Shown here one piece after another: positions 1-9,200 of a stretch of 64,000 nucleotides of DNA. Source of the stretch: WJKG01 sp964627305 (lineage in GTDB: Bacteria > Zixibacteria > MSB-5A5 > GN15 > FEB-12); contig CAZVHP010000005.1 of the NCBI GenBank assembly GCA_964627305.1, positions 124,001 to 188,000 on the forward strand, read 5' to 3'. Both the position numbers and the translations under genes were made by a program. How positions within the stretch are numbered: position 1 is the stretch's first letter; each line of letters begins with the position of its first letter. A model generated the notes under the pieces. It was not told the DNA's origin and ran no database searches. It saw only the letters and a program-made list of their open reading frames with translations.

Positions 1-2
1 TT

Positions 3-2579
3 CCCGAGGATATGCGTCGAGAGGCTCCGGAGGATTTCGTGCAGTGGGTTCGAGATAACCCGCGCGGGATTTACGAAGGCCGTATTGTCACTCGTTACGG
101 CAATGAGCGTACTATGCTGTGGTCCATTTCTGCCATTATCCCCGACGACTCTGATCACCTTGTCGCCCTTGCGGTAGGCCAGGACATCACCGACCGCAAG
201 GCCGCTGAGCAGGCCTTGCGCGAAAGCGAGGAGCGTTACCGTCTCCTGGTCCATAATGTCCGGGCAGGTATTGCGCTGGTTGATCGCGAAGGGCAGTTCC
301 TGTTCATCAATGAGGTCGGCGCCAAAGCACATGGGAAGCCGGCGGAGCAGCTTGTGGGTAAGACCATGCACGAGTTGTTCCCGCACGAATTGGCGAACTA
401 CCAGATGCAGAATGTCCGCACCGTTATCGACACGGGTCGTGAGTTCAAGGAGGAGGCACCGACAAAAGTCGGAGATCAATGGCGCTGGTACTTCACCAAC
501 GTCCAGCCGTTCCGCAACGGTGAAGGGGTTATCACGGCTGCCATGGTGATTGCGCACGACATCACGGACACCATGAAGGCGCAGACTGCCCTCAAGGAGG
601 AGCGGGATTTCGTTCGGTCGCTGCTCGATACGGCCAACAGCCTTATCGTCTGCCTTGATTCTGAGGCGCGGATTACGGTCTTCAACGATGAGTGTGAGCG
701 CGTTACAGGCTACCGACGGGATGAAGTGATCGGCAGGCGCTGGCCGGAGGTGTTCCTGCCTGACGATGCTGTTCACAACGGTTTAGAGGACTTCGTTGCG
801 TGGGTGAAAGCCCATCCCCGTGACAGCTACGAAGGCCCGCTGCGGGTGCGAAGCGGCGAAGTGCGTACCATTCTCTGGTCCAACTCGGCATTGATTTCGG
901 AGGATGGGAAGACCGTCACGGCTCTGGCGGTCGGGCAGGACATCACGGAGCGCAAGCGTGCGGAGCAGGCCGTAAGCGATAGCGAGGAGCGACTGCGTCA
1001 TCTGGCGGAGGCAACTCCGGTGCCCATGAGTATTACCGGTTTCCCGGAAGGCGACATTCTGTACTACAACCAGCCTTTCCTTGATCTGTTCGGTATCAGC
1101 GCAGAACAGACCAGTGATGTCACTGTTGCCTATTTCTACGACGATCTGGCCGACCGTCGAAAACTGCACGAGACGGTATCGCGTGACGGAGGCGTTCGCA
1201 ACTACGAAATCAGAGGACACAACTACAACGGTCAGGGATTCTGGGTAACTATATCCTCGCATCGGACGGTCTACGAGGGTCGCGACGTGCTGGTTACAGG
1301 ATACTACGACATTACTGAACGAAAGCACAGCGAGGCAGCACTCCGATATCGTGTCGCTTTTGAGCAGCTCGTCACGAGCATTTCTACCCGGTTCATCAAT
1401 ATTCCTCCTGAGAGGCTTGAGCCGGAGATTGACCGGGCGCTGGACGAGATACGCACGTTCACCGAATCAGATCTCGTTGTTGTCCGATTGTTCGATGCAA
1501 ATCAGGCCGGACAGCGGTTCGCGATTTCTGTTGATGAGACATTCCGGAATCGCGCGGCGGGGAAACGGGCACCGATTACCCTTTCCGAGCATGAGTGGCT
1601 GCGACGAATGTTCCTTGAACAGGGAAGCCTGCGGTTCGATTCCAGGGAACACGCCCGCCAGATCGAACCAGCCGCGGTTCGCGCTCTGGAGCATCTTGAG
1701 GTCGAGGCGGCCCTGGTGGCACCGATCATGTACCGTGGTCGCCTGATCGGATCACTTGGACTGGCGCAGATGGATACAAGCCGGGCGTGGACCGATGACG
1801 AATTCACGTTGATCAAGATTGTTGCCGAAATCCTCGCCAATGTGTTCGAGCACCGACGATTCGAACATAAGTTGGTGAAGGCCACACAAGCGAAGTATGA
1901 TCAGGTGCGGGAGATCGCGGGTGGCGTCTCGCATGAGATCCACAACGCCCTCTTCCCCGCCCTCAGCGGAGTTGAGAAACTGCGCCAGCGGTTGCCTGAG
2001 TCTGAGGACGAGCAGGCTAAGCGAAACCGGGCACTGATCAATCTGATAGATCAGTCTGTATCCCGTGCCATGAGCATGACCCGTCTGGTGACAACGCTTT
2101 CACGTCTCGATGGAGAGAAGCGGCTTGAGCGTGTGTCGCTGCGGCCATTGATCGGATCAGTGATTCAGGCAAACCAGAGCGCGGTGAACGAGCTTGGAAT
2201 TGACCTGACCGTAGAAGTACCACCAGAGCTGGCGTGGAGCTGTTCCTCGGACCACGCTTTCAGCGTGTGCAACAATCTTGTGCGAAATGCTATCGACGCC
2301 CTTGCCGATGTTGAACGACCGCGCGAGTTGGCCATCACGGCTTCGGAGGACTCGGAGAAGGTGCAAATGTCGATAAGAGACAACGGCCCTGGAATACCTG
2401 ATGAAATCCGGCCGCGCATTTTCGACGCCTTCTTCAGCACGAAGCCGGGCACAGGATCGGGGCTGGGACTGGCGGTGGTCAGACGAATACTTGATCTGTA
2501 TGGGGGGGGAATTGAGGTTCGATCAGAACTGGACACCGGGACGGAATTCGTTATATTTTGTCCAAAGCACGAGGCTTGA
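3..2579 (+). CDS. Multi-PAS/GAF sensor histidine kinase, N-terminus outside window
   Basis: The frame is open to the left window edge, so the ATG at 12 is probably internal. From that Met the product has 855 residues: the C-terminal half of one PAS domain (1-65), three further PAS domains (about 70-190, 200-315, 325-435), a GAF domain (about 445-615), a dimerisation/phosphoacceptor segment with S-H-E-I-H-N (His-641) and a GHKL ATPase domain (N box NNLVRNAIDAL, G1 DNGPGIPDE, G2 GTGSGLGLAVV). No membrane segment is visible, so it is probably a cytoplasmic sensor. It would autophosphorylate His-641 and pass phosphate to the NtrC-type regulator that starts 25 bases downstream. The truncated first PAS and the third PAS are close copies of each other, suggesting internal duplication. 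The ligand cannot be read from sequence. Confidence 0.93.
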   Translation, partial: PEDMRREAPEDFVQWVRDNPRGIYEGRIVTRYGNERTMLWSISAIIPDDSDHLVALAVGQDITDRKAAEQALRESEERYRLLVHNVRAGIALVDREGQFLFINEVGAKAHGKPAEQLVGKTMHELFPHELANYQMQNVRTVIDTGREFKEEAPTKVGDQWRWYFTNVQPFRNGEGVITAAMVIAHDITDTMKAQTALKEERDFVRSLLDTANSLIVCLDSEARITVFNDECERVTGYRRDEVIGRRWPEVFLPDDAVHNGLEDFVAWVKAHPRDSYEGPLRVRSGEVRTILWSNSALISEDGKTVTALAVGQDITERKRAEQAVSDSEERLRHLAEATPVPMSITGFPEGDILYYNQPFLDLFGISAEQTSDVTVAYFYDDLADRRKLHETVSRDGGVRNYEIRGHNYNGQGFWVTISSHRTVYEGRDVLVTGYYDITERKHSEAALRYRVAFEQLVTSISTRFINIPPERLEPEIDRALDEIRTFTESDLVVVRLFDANQAGQRFAISVDETFRNRAAGKRAPITLSEHEWLRRMFLEQGSLRFDSREHARQIEPAAVRALEHLEVEAALVAPIMYRGRLIGSLGLAQMDTSRAWTDDEFTLIKIVAEILANVFEHRRFEHKLVKATQAKYDQVREIAGGVSHEIHNALFPALSGVEKLRQRLPESEDEQAKRNRALINLIDQSVSRAMSMTRLVTTLSRLDGEKRLERVSLRPLIGSVIQANQSAVNELGIDLTVEVPPELAWSCSSDHAFSVCNNLVRNAIDALADVERPRELAITASEDSEKVQMSIRDNGPGIPDEIRPRIFDAFFSTKPGTGSGLGLAVVRRILDLYGGGIEVRSELDTGTEFVIFCPKHEA

Positions 2580-2604
2580 GTGGCTGCAGAAGCGGTAAGC
2601 GCGT

Positions 2605-3960
2605 ATGAAGAACAAGAACGGCAAGATCCTGATAGTTGACGACGATCCGTTGAACCTGGAAGCGTTGCACCAGATGTTCATCGACGACTACGAAGTATTG
2701 CTGGCTGACTCAGGTCTGCGAGGTCTGGAAGTGCTGGATGAACACCCCGATATTAACGCCATCGTTCTCGATATCCGCATGGCCCGCATGGATGGTCTGG
2801 AAACGGCGCGTCGTATCGGAGAGAGGTTTCCCGATATGCCAGTCATCTTCCACACTGGCTACCCGGGGCAGTATTCTGAGTCGACCATTCAGAAGGAGTA
2901 CAAGCCGTTCGATTACGTCGGCAAGAACGAGAGACCCATCCGTCTGACCCGAGCGGTCGAGAACGCTGTCATCCTTCACAAACTCAAGTCCAGTCCGACG
3001 GACCTGGCCCGCCACGCCCGGGAGCAGTATGGCCTGGTTGGTCATTCGCCCCTGATGCTGGAGGTATATCGCACAATCGAGCAGATCGCGCCGACGCCGA
3101 ACAAGGTGATGATCCTCGGTGCAACAGGGACCGGCAAAGAGCTGGTTGCAAGAGCCATCCATCTTAGGTCAACGCGCAAAGATCGGGAGATGGTCCCCTT
3201 CAGCTGCACGCATAAGTCGCAGGAGTTGGTCGAGTCGGAGCTGTTCGGTCATCTGAAAGGTGCTTTTACCGGCGCTATCGCCGACCGTCCGGGCATTTTC
3301 GAATACGCCGACAACGGGACCGTATTCCTTGACGAGATTGGCGATCTGGACCTCAACACCCAGGGCAAGCTTTTACGCGTCCTTGAAGTCGGGCAGATGC
3401 AGCGAGTCGGCTCCCCGGAGATTGTGCATGTGGATGTCCGGCTTATCTGTGCTACTAACCGCGATCTGGCCCAGTTGGTAGCCGAGGGAAAGTTCCGCGA
3501 TGATCTTTACTATCGCCTCAAGGGCGTTGTTATTCATTTGCCCAAACTCAGTGAACGTCGTCAGGACATACCCGAGCTGATCGACTACTTCATCGAGGGC
3601 TACTGCTCAAGGGCTGATCGCGCCGTCAAGGTGTTCGACCAGGAGGCCCGCGATTTGCTGCTCGAGTACGACTGGCCTGGTAACGTGCGCCAGCTTCAGG
3701 ACACGGTTCATACGCTCATTGATCTGACGCCATCGTACTTCATCACCCGTAAGGACGTCGAGAAGACGTTGCGCTGTGAGGCGACGATGCACAACAACGG
3801 TGACGGGTTCAGCAGTATAGTGGATGAGTACAAACGACTGGTGTTGATTCGGGCTCTTGACAGGTTCAATGGCAATGTGAGTGCCGCTGCTCGGGAGTTG
3901 CAACTGGACCCGTCGAACATGCGCAAACAACTGAAGAATCTTGACATAATGCCGGAGTAA
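2605..3960 (+). CDS. NtrC-family sigma-54-dependent response regulator
   Basis: The 451-residue protein has a receiver domain (about 7-125; acidic pocket D12-D14, phospho-acceptor Asp-56), a sigma-54 AAA+ domain (about 145-375) and a Fis-type helix-turn-helix (about 410-450, containing NVSAAARELQLD). Walker A is GATGTGKE (172-179), the sigma-54 contact loop GAFTGA is intact (219-224), and Walker B is VFLDEIGDL. It should therefore activate transcription from -24/-12 promoters when phosphorylated, most likely by the adjacent kinase. The receiver is slightly atypical: the segment after the conserved Thr reads G-Y-P-G-Q-Y-S-E and the conserved Lys sits in D-Y-V-G-K. I could not identify its target promoters in the window. 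Confidence 0.95.
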   Translation: MKNKNGKILIVDDDPLNLEALHQMFIDDYEVLLADSGLRGLEVLDEHPDINAIVLDIRMARMDGLETARRIGERFPDMPVIFHTGYPGQYSESTIQKEYKPFDYVGKNERPIRLTRAVENAVILHKLKSSPTDLARHAREQYGLVGHSPLMLEVYRTIEQIAPTPNKVMILGATGTGKELVARAIHLRSTRKDREMVPFSCTHKSQELVESELFGHLKGAFTGAIADRPGIFEYADNGTVFLDEIGDLDLNTQGKLLRVLEVGQMQRVGSPEIVHVDVRLICATNRDLAQLVAEGKFRDDLYYRLKGVVIHLPKLSERRQDIPELIDYFIEGYCSRADRAVKVFDQEARDLLLEYDWPGNVRQLQDTVHTLIDLTPSYFITRKDVEKTLRCEATMHNNGDGFSSIVDEYKRLVLIRALDRFNGNVSAAARELQLDPSNMRKQLKNLDIMPE

Positions 3961-4081
3961 TCGGGTCGCGGTTGCTCTGATGGCGGCCCGGTTCCTAATC
4001 CCGGAATCGATGCGGCACCGACTTCTGATAAAGCCTCGTCGATTCATGATGATAACTTTCAGCCGCAGCCAAGGAGGCACT

Positions 4082-5449
4082 ATGGCCAACCGATTGCAAT
4101 TCCGCCGCGCCGCACTGCTTGCGTTTCTCTTCTGTGTTGTCGCATTCAGTTCTGTTGTCGGGGCACGACAGCCCTCGTTTGAGACATTCACGCCTGACCA
4201 AACGGCCAATCTACCCGAAGTAGGGACCACACGAGCCGCGTGTGAACTGGTCAAACACAATCTGCAGGATACCGTCATCGGCTACTCCTCTGACGTGGAG
4301 ACCGGCGACCGCATGGTCACTTACTTTGATCCCGCCGTATGCGGGTCGCCCACCTATCCGTTCGAGGTGTCCTCCATGTCGTTCACCCTGATAGCCTTTG
4401 CGGGCTATACGTGGCCGGTCGAAATCGATGTCGTCGTATACGCCGGCACGTCCAATCCCTGTGACGGTCCGGGCGCAGAGTTGTGCCGCGTATCAGTGGT
4501 GTGCGACGAGGCAACTTTCAAGTATCCGAACTTCGGAACAGTGGCGTTTGATACGCCGTGCTGTGTCGACGGCCCGTTCTTCATCGGGCTGGACTATGTC
4601 GATCCATCGACGGGCCAGCTGCCGTCCGTGGCCTACGATGTGGTCAGCACTCCGAGTGTCTGTGAGAACTTCTGGTTGATGGACTCGACCTGGTATGAAT
4701 GGTATGTCTACTGGGCGCCGCAGGAACCAGGCTATCCCGTGTTTCAGGTCAACGGTGAGACTCAATCCGGTCCCTGTTTCGGCGACAGCGATGGCGACGG
4801 CATTCCCGACCACATCGACAATTGTCCGGATGTCTACAACTCCGACCAGGCTGATGCCGACGGCGATGGGGTTGGCGATGCCTGCGACAATTGCCCGAGC
4901 GTTGCCAATGCAGATCAGGCCGACACTGATGGTGACGGAATTGGTGACGCCTGTGATAACTGCCCCGACGATTACAATCCCGACCAGGCGGACAGCGACG
5001 GTGACGGCCTCGGGGATGTCTGCGACAACTGCCCAGGCGATTACAACCCGGATCAGGCCGACGCCGACGGTGATGGTATTGGCGACGTCTGCGATGTCTG
5101 TCCGAACGATCCACACAACGATCAGGACGGCGATGGTATCTGCGGGGATGTCGACAATTGCCCGGGAATCTACAACCCCGGTCAGGAAGACACCAATGGC
5201 AATGGCATCGGCGACGCCTGTGAGAACTGCTGTCTGGGAGACCGGGGAGACGTCAGTTATGACGGCACGGTCAACGTTCAGGACCTCACCTATCTGGTGG
5301 CGTTCCTGTTCGGTGGCGGGCCGCTCCCGCCGTGCTGGGAGGAGGCCAATGTCAACGGCGATCCGGGCGAGACAATCAATGTTCAGGACGTCACGTATCT
5401 GGTGCAGTACCTGTTTGACGGAGGTACTCCCCCGCCAGCGTGTCCCTGA
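4082..5449 (+). CDS. Secreted thrombospondin type 3 repeat protein with C-terminal dockerin-like tail
   Basis: The start at 4082 is chosen over an upstream in-frame ATG (3980) because AAGGAGG lies 6 bases before it and a typical signal peptide follows (R-R-A then a hydrophobic run ending near V-G-A-R). The product has 455 residues. An N-terminal beta-rich domain (about 30-230) contains several Cys pairs. It is followed by five or six calcium-binding thrombospondin type 3 repeats (D-x-D-G-D-G-I-x-D with C-x-N-C-P, about 235-375) and two dockerin-like repeats (N-V-Q-D-L-T-Y-L-V and N-V-Q-D-V-T-Y-L-V, about 385-455). It is expected to be exported and calcium-stabilised. I do not recognise a catalytic domain. 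It could be a surface or matrix protein docked to a partner. Confidence 0.88.
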   Translation: MANRLQFRRAALLAFLFCVVAFSSVVGARQPSFETFTPDQTANLPEVGTTRAACELVKHNLQDTVIGYSSDVETGDRMVTYFDPAVCGSPTYPFEVSSMSFTLIAFAGYTWPVEIDVVVYAGTSNPCDGPGAELCRVSVVCDEATFKYPNFGTVAFDTPCCVDGPFFIGLDYVDPSTGQLPSVAYDVVSTPSVCENFWLMDSTWYEWYVYWAPQEPGYPVFQVNGETQSGPCFGDSDGDGIPDHIDNCPDVYNSDQADADGDGVGDACDNCPSVANADQADTDGDGIGDACDNCPDDYNPDQADSDGDGLGDVCDNCPGDYNPDQADADGDGIGDVCDVCPNDPHNDQDGDGICGDVDNCPGIYNPGQEDTNGNGIGDACENCCLGDRGDVSYDGTVNVQDLTYLVAFLFGGGPLPPCWEEANVNGDPGETINVQDVTYLVQYLFDGGTPPPACP

Positions 5450-5969
5450 TCGCGTGACGACTTGCTCGAGGCCCGGGATGACAAACTGAACTGAGTGCCG
5501 GGCGCCTGATTTTAGGTCGGGCGCCCGACTTCCTCTCAAGGCGGGGCATTAGCTCCGGCATACCTCTCCCCCGCTGCGCTCGGTAGTCACGGCGCGCCAT
5601 ACCGGCCACACAGACGAACCCAAAACGCTCATAGAACGGCCCCAGCTCGTCATCGCAAAGGGCATCGATCATGTACAGACCGTCAAGCTGGGTCAGCATC
5701 CGACGGATCAGCTCGGCGGCAGTTCGCTGGCCCCGATATTCGGGAAGGACCTCCAATAACGGTAAGTACGCTGACATGACAGGATCGCTTATGGCTGTGA
5801 CGAAACCAACGACGTGGCCAGTGCGGCTGTCTTTTGCGACAACCACGTAATCGCTGTGTCGGAGCAGCTTCAGGTGCGTCGAAAGGTCCGGCCGTTGCGG
5901 CCGGCCAACAAAGAAGCTCTCAAGATCTTCCTCAGAGACGCTGTGCGCTGTAAGGCAGTATTCAATCAT
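5391..5969 (-). CDS. GNAT-family N-acetyltransferase
   Basis: The 192-residue product contains the acetyl-CoA binding motif of the GNAT fold in the form L-E-V-L-P-E-Y-R-G-Q-R-T-A-A-E-L-I (about 75-95) followed by the F-Y-E-R-F-G-F strand near 115. It probably transfers an acetyl group to an amine, but the substrate is unknown. The gene is convergent with the TSP3 gene and its last about 20 codons overlap that gene's 3' end. The final 45 residues are low in family character, so the true functional C-terminus may be shorter. A 7-bp inverted repeat (6008-6028) sits upstream in the divergent intergenic region. Confidence 0.75.
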   Translation of the reverse strand: MIEYCLTAHSVSEEDLESFFVGRPQRPDLSTHLKLLRHSDYVVVAKDSRTGHVVGFVTAISDPVMSAYLPLLEVLPEYRGQRTAAELIRRMLTQLDGLYMIDALCDDELGPFYERFGFVCVAGMARRDYRAQRGRGMPELMPRLERKSGARPKIRRPALSSVCHPGPRASRHAIRDTLAGEYLRQTGTAPDT

Positions 5970-6007
5970 CTGTTAAGCTCCTGCCAATTAACTGGATAGA
6001 GGATGGG

Positions 6008-6028
6008 CCGGATTCTGCCGGAATCCGG
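6008..6028. repeat. 7-bp inverted repeat in divergent intergenic region
   Basis: CCGGATT and AATCCGG flank a 7-base spacer. The repeat lies between the minus-strand acetyltransferase (starts 5969) and the plus-strand C25 peptidase (starts 6239). It could be an operator or a transcript hairpin. The remaining 200 bases before 6239 are AT-rich with a T-run near 6080; I see no clear paired -35/-10. Confidence 0.35.
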
Positions 6029-6238
6029 AGTCTATAGCCTTTGTTGCCCTCAGGATCGACATTTTCCCTTTTATTTCTGGTTTTTTTGGCTACATTACCT
6101 TTAGTGTAAGGTGGTCCTTGCTAACATACATGTCCTAGGAATTACCGCTCGATTCCCATAGGTTCTGCTCAAACGAATACGACAAATGAGATACATGCGC
6201 ACGGTTGTTCATTTCCAATTCAGCATTAGGAGGTACAC

Positions 6239-9200
6239 GTGAGGAAGTTGGTAGTGTATTTGAGCTGCACTATACTGCTGCTTGCTGCATCGTCGGTGGC
6301 CGTTCTCGCCCAGACATCGGTGAAGGTATCCGACAGCCCGACCGGGGTCAGGATGCTCAGCCAGGACCAGCAGGGGATTACCCTGAAGGTTGATGTGGGC
6401 GAGGTCGACTTCATCGATGTTGCCACCAGGGAAGGCGTCTTTGCAACGCCAGTCGTGAAGGGCTTCGGCCGCTCACACAACATCGGTGAGCCTGATCTGC
6501 CGACTGCAAATCGTTTGCTTTCCATTCCCTACAACTGCGATCTGAAAGTGAGCGTAATTGGTTTTGACGTCGAGGAGATTGATCTGACGGCTCTGGGTGT
6601 CGACAAGCTGTTGCTCCCCACGCAACCATCGATTTCCAAGTCCGAGGATCCTGCCTCTGTTCCCTTCGAGTTCAATCAGACAGTGTACTCACAATCAGCA
6701 TTCTACAGCCAGGAGCTGGCCCAGGCCGAGGTGCTCGGCGTGATGCGCTCATTAAACATCGGCCGTGTTACTGTTTCCCCGATGCAGTACAATCCGGTTG
6801 AGAACAAGCTCCGGGTATACACAAACATCACGGTACAGATCGAGTACATTGGTGCCGACTGGTACCTGACCGATCAGAAACATGCGGCATACTACTGCCC
6901 ATTGTTTGAGCCGTTGTACAACAAGCTGTTCAACTATGAGCCGATGACAGGCCAGAAGGACGATCTGGTTCAGTATCCGGTGAAGTATGTGATCGTTTCT
7001 GACCCGATGTTCGAGGCCCAGTTACAGCCTTTCATTCAGTGGAAGACTGAAAAGGGTTTCATGGTCGTCGAGGCCTACACGAACGACATCGGTACCTCCA
7101 GTGCCGCCATCAAAAGCTACTTGCAGGACCTGTATGAGAATGCGACCCCGGAAGACCCGGCACCGTCGTTTGTGCTGCTGGTTGGTGATGATCAGCAGAT
7201 ACCGGCGTTCTCCGGATCGGCCGGATCGCACATCACTGACAAGAAGTTTGTCGAGTATACCGGCGACAACTTCCCGGAAGTGTATATAGGGCGTTTCTCC
7301 GCTCAGAACACGTCGCAGCTCCAACCACAGATCGACAAGACTCTTGAGTACGAGCAATACACGATGCCCGATCCGACCTACCTGGAAGAAGTTACGCTGA
7401 TATCCGGTGTTGACGGCACCTATGCCATCACTCACGGTAATGGTCAGATTAATTATGGTACGAATCTGTATTTCAACGCCGCTCATGGGATCTATCCGAA
7501 TGTCTGGCTGTATCCGGCCAGCGCAGGGTCGGGTGTGGCTGCTGACATCAGGCAGACGGTCAACGACGGCGTCGGGTTCATGAACTACACGGCTCACTGC
7601 GGTCACACAGGACATGGAGACCCGTCATTTACCGTGTCCGACATCAACAACCTCACAAACGAGCACAAGTACCTGCTTGGGATAGGTAACTGCTGTCTGG
7701 CAAACACCTTTGGATCCAGCTACTCCACGCCGTGCTTTGGTGAAGCGTTTGTGCAGGCCGAAGCCAAGGGCGGTATCGGTTATATTGGTGGCACCAACAG
7801 CACTTACTGGTATGAAGACTACTACTGGGGCGTGGGTTACGGTCCGGTGGTTGGCGCTGGCCCCACGTACGAGGAGACCGGCCTGGGCGCCTACGATGGT
7901 CTGTTCCATGACCACGGTGAACCGGTTAACCAGCACTATGTGACCAACTCGGCAATCTTCTTCGCAGGCAACATGGCTGTCACCGAGTCCGGTTCCTCAC
8001 GGATCGCCTACTACTGGGAGATCTACTGTCTGATGGGTGACCCGTCAGTTATGACCTATCTCGGTATTCCGGCCGTTAACAGCGTCTCCCACGCTGCCAC
8101 CATCCTGATGACGGCAACTGAGTTCGAGGTGCTGGCCGATCCCGGCTCCTACGTTGGCCTGACGATGGACGGCGTGCTCCACGGCGCCGGCTACATCGAT
8201 GCGTCGGGTTCAGTGACTCTCCAGCTTGACGCCTTTGGTGTCCCCGGGACTGCGAAGCTCGTCGTCACGGGCCAGAACAAGCAACCGTATATAGTTGACG
8301 TTCAGGTCATCGCACCCAACGGCCCTTACGTTGTCTATGACTCCAGCGACTACAACGATGCCACCGGCAACATGGATGGACGTGTTGATGCCGGCGAGAC
8401 AATCGCGATGGGCCTTCAGGTGAAGAATGTCGGTCCGGATGACGCCTTCAATGTTGAGGGTTACTTGTCGACCACCGACACGTTTGTGACGGTCACGGAC
8501 GACTACGCGGCCTTCGGTACGGTCGATGGCAACGACGGTACCTCGTATGTTGCTGACGCTTATGGCTTCAAAGTGGCATCATCGGCTCCCGATCAGCATA
8601 AGATCAGATTCGATCTGAGCGTTACGGGCACCGATCGAGACACTTGGGAAGGCAGCTTCAACGTGACTGTGCATGCCCCGGTGCTGAATCTGGTATCCGT
8701 TACCATTCAGGACTACTCCGGCAACAACAACGGCATTCTGGACCCGGGTGAGACGGCTGATCTGCTGGTGACCGTTGCCAACTCCGGTTCGGCAATCGCC
8801 GGTTTGACCACCGGGCTTTTGACGGAGTCGGACATGTACGTTACAGTCGATGATGACTATGGCGACTTCGGCGATATTCCCGCAAATGGTGGCACCGCTG
8901 ATAACAGTGTCAGTGTCTTCACAGTCACGGCGGACCCGGCTTGTCCGATGGGACATCTGCTGACTGGAACGATCACACTGAACTGCGATCTTGGCTACGA
9001 GGTTGAGCTCACCTTCGAGATGATCGTCGGTGATCGCGAGCCTATCTGGGTCGATGACTTTTCGGTCGATCAAGGCTGGACAGGACTTGGCGGCAGTGCT
9101 GAATGGACCATCGGTCCCTGCACAGGCGGCGCAGGATCCGACAGCTACGGCGGCCCCGACCCGTCCCAGGATCACACCCAGGCCGGTGACAACCAGGTTC

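Noticed and set aside
4780..5240. Regularly spaced similar DNA units that could suggest a CRISPR array
   Set aside because: The units are degenerate, vary in length and stay in one reading frame, encoding calcium-binding TSP3 repeats. There are no unique spacers or cas genes.
5499..5527. GC-rich hairpin CGGGCGCC/GGCGCCCG as a terminator of the TSP3 gene
   Set aside because: It lies inside the convergent acetyltransferase frame, has a long loop and is not followed by a T-run. It may contribute to termination but is not convincing.
4493..5539. 348-codon minus-strand frame with repetitive Val/Ile/Asp sequence
   Set aside because: Its repeats are the antisense image of the thrombospondin type 3 repeats in the real plus-strand gene.
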